Source of the DNA: Pseudomonadota bacterium
GTDB lineage: Bacteria; Pseudomonadota; Alphaproteobacteria; Rickettsiales; UBA1997
Reading direction: 5' to 3'
DNA: 10,136 nucleotides
Assembly (NCBI GenBank): GCA_009921385.1
Contig: RFXY01000021.1
Coordinates: 1 to 10,136, forward strand
This document shows positions 1 to 8,989 of the stretch, piece after piece. Numbering within the stretch: the stretch's first letter is position 1; each line of letters starts with the position of its first letter. The notes beneath the pieces are model-generated. The model did no database searches, was not told where the DNA came from, and saw nothing but the letters and a program-made list of their open reading frames with translations. The translations under genes were made by a program, and so were the position numbers.

Positions 1-36
1 GAAAAAGCCAAAAAAGAGCCAAAAAATAGCTTGTAA
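1..36 (+). CDS. Possible 3' end of an upstream gene (partial)
   Basis: Frame 1 from the window edge reads a short lysine-rich tail, EKAKKEPKNSL, ending in TAA at 34-36. Such a basic tail is plausible for the C-terminus of a protein whose body lies left of the window. Eleven codons are too few to identify it, and an open frame of this length occurs by chance in A-rich DNA, so this is only a tentative call. Confidence 0.3.
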   Translation, partial: EKAKKEPKNSL

Positions 37-71
37 AATCAAAATTAGTTATTTAAAATTTAGCCAATATT

Positions 72-77
72 TATAAT
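72..77 (+). promoter_or_regulatory. Possible -10 box (TATAAT) for the MsbA-like transporter gene
   Basis: A perfect TATAAT lies about 60 bases before the TTG start of the transporter. The position 17 bases upstream (TTATTT, 49-54) is a poor -35 match. In AT-rich DNA such a box is common by chance, so confidence is low. It would give a leader of roughly 50 bases that contains a short frame at 91-144. Confidence 0.3.
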
Positions 78-137
78 TATTTTTTTGCTAATGCCACAAA
101 AAAAAACACAAACATCAACTATAATGGCACTTTTTAT

Positions 138-1943
138 TTGGTAAAAAGAATTTTGTTTGAATTCGTTTTGCCACATTATAAAAGTTTTTTATTGAGCATC
201 TTGTTGATGCTCTTAATTGCCACCACCACTTCTTTGCATGCTTGGTTGGTTCAGCCTGCCTTAGATGAGGTTTTTGGCATTGGCGGTGGCAAAATTAATT
301 TTTCTGAGTGGCTTCCTGAAAGTTTTTCTATAAAAAATAGCTTAGCTCATAAAAGCAACAAAGAAAAGGCTTTAATTATCATTCCTATTTTGGTGTTGTT
401 GGTAACTTTTGTTAAGGGTTTTGCCACTTATTTTCAGCTTCTTATTACCAATGTTATTTCGCTTAAAATTACCTCCGAAGCCCGAATAAAACTATATCGC
501 CACTTTATAACTTCTGATATTTCTAAATTACACAACAAATCTTCTGGTGATATGATTGCCAGCATTATCAACGAAATTAATGGCATTGTTGGCTTAATCA
601 ATTCTTGCATCAATGGCTTTGTCAAGCAATTTTTTACTTTGGCGGCCTTAGTTTTTATAATGTTTCAGCAAAGTGTTGAACTTTCGTTGGTAGCATTTAT
701 TGGTTTTCCGTTGGCAGCATATCCGATCTACAAAATTGGTCGAAAAATGCGAAATTTGTCTTTTAAAAATCAAGAAATGTCTGCAAAATTTACTTCACAA
801 ATGAGCGATACTTTGCAATATTCTAAACTAGTAAAAGCTTATCATTGCGAAGAGTTTGAAATCAACAGAATGTCAAAAATTATCGATGCAATTTTTAAAA
901 TGAGCAAAAAAATTACCAGACTCTCTCTGATCTCTTCTCCTTTTGTTGAAAGTTTGGCAGGTTTTGGGGTGGCGGCGGTTATTTGGTATGGTGGTATGCA
1001 AGTGGTAAATGGGCAAACAACTCCAGGAGCTTTCTTTTCTTTTTTTACAGCAATGATGATGGCATATCGCCCTTTAAAATCTATTTCGGGCATGAATAGT
1101 GGCATTCAGCTTGGCTTGGCGGCTGCTACTAGATTTTATCAAACAATAGACGAAAAACCAACTATTGTCAATAAACCTAATGCTTTTCATCTAGAAAATA
1201 CTATTGGCAACATCGAGTTTTGCGATGTTAATTTTTCTTATCAAAATAATCAAGAAACTATCAACAATTTAAATTTTAGCATCAAAGCTGGGCAATCTGT
1301 GGCTTTGGTTGGGCATTCTGGCGGTGGTAAATCAACCATTATGAATCTTTTGTTAAGGTTTTACGATCCGCAACTAGGCAAAATAACTCTCGATGGCCAC
1401 AATATTGCCGATTTAACTCTTGCCTCGCTTCGCTCTTCTATGTCGGTGGTGAATCAAGAGGTAATGCTGTTTGACGATACCGTTCTTGAAAATATTCGTT
1501 ATGGCAAAACCTCTGCCACAGAAGAGCAAATTATCGAAGCGGCCAAAATGGCAGAAGCCGACGAATTTATTGCTAACTTGCCCGAAAAATATCAGACAAA
1601 AGTTGGGCAAAATGGCATTCGCTTGTCGGGCGGGCAAAGACAGCGAATCGCCATTGCTCGGGCAATTTTATATAATGCTCCTATTTTGTTGCTCGACGAA
1701 GCCACATCTTCGCTTGATCCGATTTCAGAAAAACTCATTAAAGATGCTTTAAAAACTCTTATGAAAGGCAAAACTTCTGTAATTATTGCTCATCGCTTGT
1801 CAACCATTATGCATTGCGATAAAATTATCGTTATTCAAAACGGCAGGGCTGTTGAAGAAGGTAATCACAGCGAATTATTGGCAAAAAATGGTTTTTATGC
1901 GAACTTATATTACAAACAATTTTCTGTAACCCATGAAGACTGA
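138..1943 (+). CDS. msbA: MsbA-like ABC exporter (lipid A / phospholipid flippase), permease fused to ATPase
   Basis: A 601-residue half-transporter in which one chain carries both membrane and ATPase domains; it would act as a homodimer in the inner membrane. Residues about 1-330 form the six-helix transmembrane domain, including the WLVQPALDEVF stretch typical of alphaproteobacterial MsbA-type proteins. The nucleotide-binding domain follows: Walker A GHSGGGKST (392-400, Lys398), Q-loop near VVNQE, signature LSGGQ (496-500), Walker B ILLLDEA (Asp520, Glu521) and H-loop His552. All catalytic residues are present. Family knowledge points to flipping of lipid A core or phospholipid, but the substrate is inferred; a related multidrug or lipid exporter cannot be excluded. 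The start is TTG at 138 with no clear Shine-Dalgarno. It gives a natural family-like N-terminus (MVKRILFEFVLPHYK), and no in-frame ATG exists upstream. The stop overlaps the next small gene. Confidence 0.82.
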   Translation: MVKRILFEFVLPHYKSFLLSILLMLLIATTTSLHAWLVQPALDEVFGIGGGKINFSEWLPESFSIKNSLAHKSNKEKALIIIPILVLLVTFVKGFATYFQLLITNVISLKITSEARIKLYRHFITSDISKLHNKSSGDMIASIINEINGIVGLINSCINGFVKQFFTLAALVFIMFQQSVELSLVAFIGFPLAAYPIYKIGRKMRNLSFKNQEMSAKFTSQMSDTLQYSKLVKAYHCEEFEINRMSKIIDAIFKMSKKITRLSLISSPFVESLAGFGVAAVIWYGGMQVVNGQTTPGAFFSFFTAMMMAYRPLKSISGMNSGIQLGLAAATRFYQTIDEKPTIVNKPNAFHLENTIGNIEFCDVNFSYQNNQETINNLNFSIKAGQSVALVGHSGGGKSTIMNLLLRFYDPQLGKITLDGHNIADLTLASLRSSMSVVNQEVMLFDDTVLENIRYGKTSATEEQIIEAAKMAEADEFIANLPEKYQTKVGQNGIRLSGGQRQRIAIARAILYNAPILLLDEATSSLDPISEKLIKDALKTLMKGKTSVIIAHRLSTIMHCDKIIVIQNGRAVEEGNHSELLAKNGFYANLYYKQFSVTHED

Positions 1944-2079
1944 TAAAAATCAAAAAACCAATCTTAACAACAGCATCAAAAATTCTAAACAACAACAGAA
2001 AAAACAACTAGCTTTGGCATTAAAAAAAAACCTCCTCAGAAGAAAGTCGGTAGATGAGCAAACCATAGAACAAAAATAG
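1933..2079 (+). CDS. Small basic protein, 48 residues, overlapping the transporter stop
   Basis: The ATG at 1933 lies inside the last codons of the transporter gene and the reading frame runs to TAG at 2077-2079. The product is very polar and basic, with a Lys/Gln/Asn-rich first half and the segment KKQLALALKKNLLRRKSVDE (residues 23-42) near the end. From memory, this resembles a class of short alphaproteobacterial proteins with a LxxxLxxNLxRRK pattern and no known role; no search was done. The overlapping start suggests translational coupling to the transporter. There are no membrane segments or cysteines. It could be a nucleic-acid or ribosome-associated peptide, but nothing in the sequence decides this. 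Confidence 0.6.
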   Translation: MKTDKNQKTNLNNSIKNSKQQQKKQLALALKKNLLRRKSVDEQTIEQK

Positions 2080-2095
2080 TCAATAAAATTCGGTA

Positions 2096-2120
2096 ATTTT
2101 GTTGTGGTTTTTAACAAAAT
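2096..2120 (+). terminator. Weak AT-only stem-loop after the transporter operon
   Basis: ATTTTGTT (2096-2103) pairs with AACAAAAT (2113-2120) around a nine-base loop, 17 bases after the small gene's stop. The stem holds one G-C pair and is followed by A-rich rather than U-rich sequence, so termination would be inefficient at best. It is the only hairpin seen between the two operons. Confidence 0.25.
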
Positions 2121-2153
2121 AAAATTTTAGTATAGTATTTTATAAAAACTTAC

Positions 2154-2182
2154 TTGACTGAATAAATATGTTTATTTAAAAT
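2154..2182 (+). promoter_or_regulatory. Putative sigma-70-type promoter for the leuA-mreB-mreC-tatD cluster
   Basis: TTGACT (2154-2159) matches the -35 consensus at five of six bases. Exactly 17 bases later TAAAAT (2177-2182) matches the -10 consensus at five of six. It lies 48 bases before the leuA ATG, in the only sizeable gap upstream of this + strand cluster. No leader peptide with a run of leucine codons and no attenuator-like paired hairpins are visible, so there is no sign of leucine-responsive attenuation. Confidence 0.55.
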
Positions 2183-2229
2183 TTAGTTTTTTAATAGTTG
2201 TTTAAAATTTTACCAATCAAGCAAAAAAT

Positions 2230-4817
<2,588 letters not shown>

Positions 4818-4821
4818 ATAA

Positions 4822-5667
4822 ATGAATAATTACATAAATTATAATGTCAAAAAATCTAATTTGGCATTGAAACATAGTTTTGGTTTGATTTTTCAAAAAA
4901 TCGAAACTATGTTTTTTATAATTTTATCGTTGATATTGGTGATTACTAGCAAAATTCAGCCAAATTTTAATGCTAAAATTTCTAACATTGTAGTTAATGT
5001 TTCTACTCCAATTTCTTCTTTTGTTGTTTGGCCTTTTAATACTGGAATTTATCTTGTTACTAGTTTTAACGAATTAGTAAAAGCAAAAGAAGAAAATCAA
5101 GTATTAAAAAAACAGATAAACGAATTAAACCAATATTATCTTAATTCGTTGTCGATATACGAAGAAAACAGAGAATTAAGAAATGCTCTAAATTTTGTTA
5201 AGCCACGATTGCAAAATTATCAAATGGCAGAGGTTATTGGTTTTTCGCAATCGGTTTTCAATAATAGTTTAATCATCAACACTGCCAAAGATAGTCAAAT
5301 TAAACTAGGTCAAATTGTGCTTGGTAAAAGAGGGGTGGTTGGTAGAATAGAAAGTTTTGATGCCGATACTAAAAAATCAAGAGTTTTGTTAGCAACTGAT
5401 TCACGATCTAAAATTCCGATCATTACCGCCCATTCTAGAAACAGAGGTATTTTAGCGGGCATCAACAATGATATGATGGAAATTTTATATTTATCTAAAA
5501 ATCATCGAGTTGAGGTAAAAGATAAAGTCTATACTTCTGGTGATGGCGACACTCTTCCCTCGGGCTTATTGATTGGTGTGGTAGAAAAAGTTGATAAAAA
5601 CTCAGTTTTTGTGGCTCCGGTTGAAAGAATTAGCGATTTAAATACGGTTACTATAGTCAATTATTAA
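4822..5667 (+). CDS. mreC: Rod-shape determining protein MreC
   Basis: A 281-residue bitopic inner-membrane protein that links MreB filaments to periplasmic wall enzymes. A single transmembrane helix lies at residues about 28-44 after a basic cytoplasmic tail. A coiled coil follows at about 82-126 (KAKEENQVLKKQINELNQ and on), then the MreC beta-rich periplasmic domain from about 134 to the end. Family-typical GKRGVVGRI and SGDGDTLPSGLLIGVV segments are visible. The gene starts four bases after mreB with no Shine-Dalgarno, suggesting translational coupling. mreD, the usual third gene, is not next; tatD follows four bases downstream, so mreD is either elsewhere or absent. Confidence 0.94.
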   Translation: MNNYINYNVKKSNLALKHSFGLIFQKIETMFFIILSLILVITSKIQPNFNAKISNIVVNVSTPISSFVVWPFNTGIYLVTSFNELVKAKEENQVLKKQINELNQYYLNSLSIYEENRELRNALNFVKPRLQNYQMAEVIGFSQSVFNNSLIINTAKDSQIKLGQIVLGKRGVVGRIESFDADTKKSRVLLATDSRSKIPIITAHSRNRGILAGINNDMMEILYLSKNHRVEVKDKVYTSGDGDTLPSGLLIGVVEKVDKNSVFVAPVERISDLNTVTIVNY

Positions 5668-5671
5668 ATCT

Positions 5672-6484
5672 ATGAAGCAATTTTCTTATCTAGTTGACAC
5701 CCACTGCCATCTCGATTTGCTTGCAGAAAAACAACTTGATATTCTTGATATTTTACATAACTGCAAACAAAATAAAGTTGACATCCTGCAAACTATCTGC
5801 ACAAGAGTTAGTTTGTTTGAAAGTAAAATTCTGCCCTATACTGCTTATGACAATATTTTTTGCTCGGTTGGCATACATCCTTGTTATGTGCAAGAAGAGC
5901 CAGAAATTTCTTCGCAACAAATTGTTGCCCTTGTCGACAAACATCATAAAATTATCGGTATTGGCGAAACAGGTTTAGATTATTATCACAACACCAATTT
6001 TGTTGCTTTACAGCAAAAATCTTTTATTGAGCACATTATTGCTTCGCAAAGAACTCAATTGCCATTAATTGTGCATAGCAGATCGGCAGATGAAGACACT
6101 ATCAACATTTTGCAAAAACATTTATTAATAAAAAATTTTCCAGTGGTTTTGCATTGTTTTTCTGGTTCGCCTAAACTTGCAGAATTTGCTTTAAAATATG
6201 GCATCTATATGTCAATTGCTGGTGTCGTCACCTTTAAAAATGCTCTTGAATTGCAAGAAGTAAGCAAAAAAATACCTCTCGATTTATTGTTGCTTGAAAC
6301 CGACTCTCCCTACTTAGCCCCCACTCCTTATCGTGGCAAAATCAACCAGCCCGCCCACACCTTGGAGGTAGCAAAATTTGTCGCAACACTTAAGAATATA
6401 GATTTAGAATACATTATTAATGCCACCACTAATAATTTTTATCAAATATTTACTCGTTGCCATTCTGCATTAAAGATAAATTAA
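5672..6484 (+). CDS. tatD: TatD-family metal-dependent deoxyribonuclease
   Basis: A 270-residue amidohydrolase-fold TIM barrel of the TatD family, a cytoplasmic DNase (3'-5' exonuclease in characterised members), not part of the Tat translocase despite the name. Every metal-site position is present: HxH in VDTHCHLD (His11, His13), Glu99 in GIGETGLDY, His135 in LIVHSRSAD, His161 in VLHCFSG and Asp211 in LETDSPYLAP. The PYRGKINQP stretch is also typical. The length is near the usual 255-265. It starts four bases after mreC, so it is probably the fourth cistron of the cluster. Its TAA overlaps an ATG (TAATG), showing that another gene once followed immediately. In many alphaproteobacteria that gene is a metallo-beta-lactamase-fold hydrolase (from memory). 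Confidence 0.92.
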   Translation: MKQFSYLVDTHCHLDLLAEKQLDILDILHNCKQNKVDILQTICTRVSLFESKILPYTAYDNIFCSVGIHPCYVQEEPEISSQQIVALVDKHHKIIGIGETGLDYYHNTNFVALQQKSFIEHIIASQRTQLPLIVHSRSADEDTINILQKHLLIKNFPVVLHCFSGSPKLAEFALKYGIYMSIAGVVTFKNALELQEVSKKIPLDLLLLETDSPYLAPTPYRGKINQPAHTLEVAKFVATLKNIDLEYIINATTNNFYQIFTRCHSALKIN

Positions 6485-6519
6485 TGTTTTCAATTCTAGT
6501 TCTTATACCATTTCCATAA
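6484..6519 (+). pseudogene. Start of a gene after tatD, interrupted by the palindromic element
   Basis: An ATG at 6484-6486 shares bases with the tatD stop (TAATG), the classical arrangement of translationally coupled genes. The frame reads MFSILVL, then enters the palindromic element at 6506 and stops at 6517-6519 after four more codons. The seven native residues look like the first beta strand of a protein. MFSILVL would suit the N-terminus of the PhnP-like metallo-hydrolase that often follows tatD in alphaproteobacteria, but seven residues cannot prove that. No continuation is recognisable past the mobile patch, so the rest of the gene is probably lost. Confidence 0.4.
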
Positions 6520-6757
6520 ATAAAAACCACACTTCGATCTAAATTCCTTGCACTAAGAAGGGTTGGCTGGTGAAGACCGACGGGGTAGTTTCGTTTAGCT
6601 GATCTTTTTTTCCCCCGATCAGAATTCCCCGCACTAACGAAGGGGTGGCCGCGATAGCGGACGGGGTAGTGTTTGTCAAGCAGATCTCGGTCAGAATTCC
6701 CCTTCTACAGAAAGGGGAATTTAGATCAAAGTGCGGTATTTATTTATGTAAATGGTA
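6506..6757. repeat. Palindromic MITE-like element 1 with two hairpin cassettes
   Basis: About 252 bp bounded by inverted arms of some 42 bases that match at about 38 positions; each begins TACCATTT and runs into CTAAATTCC. The target appears to be TA. The GC-rich inside holds two tandem cassettes (6551-6590 and 6632-6671), each CACTA, GAAGGG, a small hairpin, then CGGGGTAGT. In the second the inner stem is CCGC/GCGG (6649-6660). CTGATC (6599-6604) and GATCAG (6617-6622) pair between them. A final hairpin pairs AATTCCCCTT (6695-6704) with its complement at 6712-6721. No protein is encoded. Shared ends with the adjacent insertion sequence suggest mobilisation in trans. It begins 21 bases after tatD and may also stop or protect that transcript. 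Confidence 0.8.
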
Positions 6758-6787
6758 CTATACCATTTCAACTTCCTAATTAACCAT

Positions 6788-7761
6788 CTACACACAAATA
6801 CTTTTTACAATTTCATTGCCTAAATTCTTAACAAATTCACAAACCTGATTTTCTAATTCAATTAAAGTTTCAAACATCTTGTGTTGTCTTTAATAAACCT
6901 CCACAGCCTCTCAACGCAATTGAGCTCTGGGCAGTATGGAGGCAAAAGAATTATCTGAATATTTTTGGGAATTATCAGATTCCTAGATTTGTGCCAGCCC
7001 CATCCATTATTAGAATAAAATCTTCTTTTATTTCTTGAGATAATTCCTTTAAATAGACATTCATACAACTGGTATCTACATTTGGCATTAAAAGCTTGAA
7101 ATGCTTACCGCTAACTGGATGAACGCTTGAATAAAGGTAAAAATTCTTAAATCCCAATTTGACTTTAATTGGTGTTCTGCTGCCTTTTTTAAACCAACCA
7201 AGACCAGTTTTTGTCTTTGTTCCAAATCTTGATTCGTCAAAATATAAAATTGGTTTATTTGGATTTTTTTCTTTTAATTCGATTAGGGTTTTTTTTAAAG
7301 TACTCAAGTTTTTCCTTGTCTTGTGTGTAGTGCTGGGGTCTTGGAAGTGATATGAGGATAATTCAGTCTTTTTAACATTTTCCAAACCCCATTATGACTA
7401 ATTTTTATTCCATATTTTTCTTTAATTATTTTTTGTATTTTAAGAAGAGGTAAAATTGCCTTGATTGTTCCTAATCCAATTCTGCAAATCTTCAATTTGC
7501 TTATTATCCAATTTTGGCCTTCTTGAACTTTTTACCTTTGGCTCAAGTCCTTCCGCACCATTAATATTAAAATTTCTAATCCAGCTTTTTATAGTATTTC
7601 TTTGAACCGCAAACACTTGCGAAACCCTAAGAATACTGTTGTTGTTTTCTAAAGCCGGATATAGCCTTTAATTTTACTGTTATTTTGCTAAAAGGTATTT
7701 CCTTTAGTTTTTGTTTAGATTTATTGATGAGTGATTTATTTAACTCTGGAATTGTTGCCAT
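6788..7761 (-). pseudogene. IS630-type transposase, broken by about five frameshifts
   Basis: Starting at ATG 7761-7759 (MATIPELNKS), the protein can be followed across all three frames to a stop at 6790-6788, about 320 codons, close to a normal family length. Frame changes fall near 7645-7675, 7442-7480, 7350-7365, 6996-7003 and 6877-6890. The pieces in order are: a helix-turn-helix segment (LRVSQVFAVQRNTIKSWI), a second DNA-binding part (KIIKEKYGIKISHNGVWKML), the first catalytic Asp in LYFDESRFG (7236-7238), the second Asp in LIMDGAG (7002-7004) and Glu in PELNCVERLW (6910-6912), then a C-terminal tail ending NEIVKSICV. The DDE triad is therefore kept although no single frame is functional. 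Decay of an inactive copy is the simplest reading. Confidence 0.88.
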
Positions 7762-7763
7762 AT

Positions 7764-7802
7764 TTATGAATAGTTGATTAATCATAAATCAACTATTCAT
7801 AA
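7764..7802. repeat. Perfect AT-rich hairpin abutting the transposase start
   Basis: Two 16-base arms (TTATGAATAGTTGATT at 7764-7779 and its exact complement at 7787-7802) surround a seven-base loop. On the transposase strand the hairpin ends two bases before the ATG at 7761. In a transcript reading in from outside the element, it would fold over the initiation region. Such hairpins are known in some insertion sequences to block translation from external transcripts; that role here is inference. It could equally be an operator for a dimeric repressor. Confidence 0.65.
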
Positions 7803-7841
7803 GATATTTAAATGGTCAATTAGGAAGTTAAAATGGTATAA

Positions 7842-8090
7842 TACCAATTTTTCATATTGTGGTGCGGAAGTGGCAAGCAGTGTAAGAATTCCCTGCACTA
7901 ACGAAGGGGTGGATTTTTTTTGCCTTGGCAAAAAAAAGACCAAGGTAGTGTTGGGAGGCAGAACTGGGATTCGCTCGAAATGGCATCGGCGGATCGGCTA
8001 CCGACACTACCCCGCCCGCTGTCGCGGGCACCCCTTCATTTAGTGTGGGTAATTTGGATCGAAGTGTGGTTTTAATTTGTGTAAATGGTA
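7842..8090. repeat. Palindromic MITE-like element 2 with two inverted hairpin cassettes
   Basis: About 249 bp. The right arm (8048-8090) is well kept and matches the arms of the other two elements; the left arm (TACCAATTT at 7842) is diverged. Two cassettes face each other: 7896-7950 on the + strand and 8045-8005 on the minus strand, each running from CACTA through GAAGGGGTG to GGTAGTG. Their inner hairpins differ: a T8-GCC/GGC-A8 stem at 7914-7937 in the first, GCCCGC/GCGGGC in the second. The two cassettes together form a large imperfect palindrome. Open frames across it are by-products of the hairpins, with no protein character. Confidence 0.72.
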
Positions 8091-8213
8091 TTAGACTGAT
8101 TTTTCCGGGACTCAACAGTGCCATCAGGAATTTGATTACTTTGTTGGAAGTTTTGAATCAAGAGAAAAAAACCTAAAAATTTTTGCAAAAATTCTTAAGA
8201 AAAATTGTTAAAT
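8091..8213. other. Short unassigned spacer, possible 3' gene remnant
   Basis: Between the second palindromic element and the membrane-protein gene, the + strand frame at 8095-8211 codes for 38 residues ending in FAKILKKNC and a TAA. The mixed charge and hydrophobicity look protein-like. A second + frame over the same bases (FPGLNSAIRNLITLLEVL) also looks plausible, so neither is convincing. It could be the tail of a gene cut by the mobile patch. AATTTTTGCAAAAATT in this stretch is a perfect 16-base palindrome of low complexity. Confidence 0.3.
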
Positions 8214-8984
8214 TTAATAATAAAAGTACAAAAGACACAAAGAGATAATTCCAGCTATTAATGGTATTAAAATTTCTATCAGAATCCATCTCAATAATTC
8301 TATCGCTCTGTAACATTTCAAAGATTTATCAAATTTTTTAATAGAAGTAATAAATCTTGGAGCTACTAGATTTTTAAGAGTGCTATCAATACTACTTAAA
8401 TGTGTCAAATATTTACCAACATCATCTGTTGAAGCTTGTTGCTTGATTTTTTCTTTTTCAAAGATTTGCAGAAGTTCCTCAATTTTTTGATGAGATTTTT
8501 TAAACTCGGCATTGAGTCGTGGTAATTTTTCTGCATACCATGCATATAAACTAGAATCTTTTGGATTTGAAGGATGATCCTCGTCTTCAGCAGAAAATAT
8601 TGCACCAGTTAGAAATTTAACATCTGACTTGGTAACTCTAATTCTAAGGTATTGCCAATGAGCAATTGCTATAAGAAAAAAATGAAAAAAATGATAAAAA
8701 ACAACCCAATAAATCCCAATTGAAATAAAATTTTCATCAATATGTTGAAAATTGATCCCGTAAAAACTTACTCCATTTTCGCTGATCGAAGCACCGCTTA
8801 ATTTGTAAAAAATCGCTACACAAGAAAAAATTAACAAATTTCTTCTAACTCGGTGAGCATTATCGCTTAAGTCATCTATAATCAATTTTCCTTCGATTGC
8901 TTTTTTATCTGTTTTTTCATCTTTTAAATTTCTAATTCTCTGCCTAAAAACAGAGTAAAATTTTTCTAAAGTATTTTTTACCAT
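8214..8984 (-). CDS. Unrecognised three-helix membrane protein with a central coiled coil
   Basis: A 256-residue protein I do not recognise by name. A basic N-terminal region ends in HRVRRNL, followed by a hydrophobic helix at about 49-65. A second, long aromatic helix lies at 86-109 (GIYWVVFYHFFHFFLIAI). A soluble section of about 120 residues is rich in Lys/Glu and likely coiled-coil at 150-182. A third helix at 233-255 reaches the C-terminus. No catalytic motif or cysteine pattern is seen. The RRNLL, hydrophobic stretch, short loop, long helix layout recalls a loose class of bacterial inner-membrane hypotheticals with no known function. The ATG at 8984 has no Shine-Dalgarno but lies five bases past an extended -10 box, so the transcript may be leaderless. 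It is an isolated gene between mobile DNA and sucD. Confidence 0.72.
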   Translation of the reverse strand: MVKNTLEKFYSVFRQRIRNLKDEKTDKKAIEGKLIIDDLSDNAHRVRRNLLIFSCVAIFYKLSGASISENGVSFYGINFQHIDENFISIGIYWVVFYHFFHFFLIAIAHWQYLRIRVTKSDVKFLTGAIFSAEDEDHPSNPKDSSLYAWYAEKLPRLNAEFKKSHQKIEELLQIFEKEKIKQQASTDDVGKYLTHLSSIDSTLKNLVAPRFITSIKKFDKSLKCYRAIELLRWILIEILIPLIAGIISLCLLYFYY

Positions 8985-8989
8985 TTTAA

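Larger units (their letters stand above)
6761..7838 (-). mobile_element. IS630-family insertion sequence, terminal repeats preserved
   Basis: A 1078-bp unit whose ends are inverted repeats of about 25 bases with two mismatches: both start TACCATTT, followed by AACTTCCTAATT. Both ends are flanked by TA (6759-6760 and 7839-7840), the target duplicated by the IS630/Tc1/mariner superfamily. A single degraded transposase fills the element on the minus strand. On that strand, TTGACC (7814-7819) with AATAGT 16 bases on is a weak promoter candidate for it. The element sits between two palindromic repeats, three bases from each. Confidence 0.85.

Noticed and set aside
2080..2229. Leucine attenuator or T-box before leuA
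   Set aside because: No leucine-rich leader peptide, no alternative hairpins and no T-box motif are visible in the 150 bases.
6559..6666. G-quadruplex from the four G-runs in element 1
   Set aside because: The runs are 20-60 bases apart and embedded in stable hairpins, so loops would be far too long; the hairpins explain the G-runs better.
6506..6757. CRISPR array
   Set aside because: The repeats are inverted or unevenly spaced, vary in sequence, and have no regular unique spacers or cas genes nearby.
7159..7350. 63-codon + strand frame inside the insertion sequence
   Set aside because: It is antisense to the transposase segment with the first catalytic Asp; its Phe/Val-rich sequence mirrors Lys/Asn codons.
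6506..8090. tRNA or other structured RNA gene in the GC-rich patch
   Set aside because: I found no cloverleaf, no anticodon-arm or T-loop pattern and no CCA end; the structure is that of repeat palindromes.
7774..8124. Open frames of about 90 codons on both strands over palindromic element 2
   Set aside because: They run through hairpin cassettes and inverted arms, have no protein-like pattern or ribosome site, and exist because GC-rich repeats lack stop codons.
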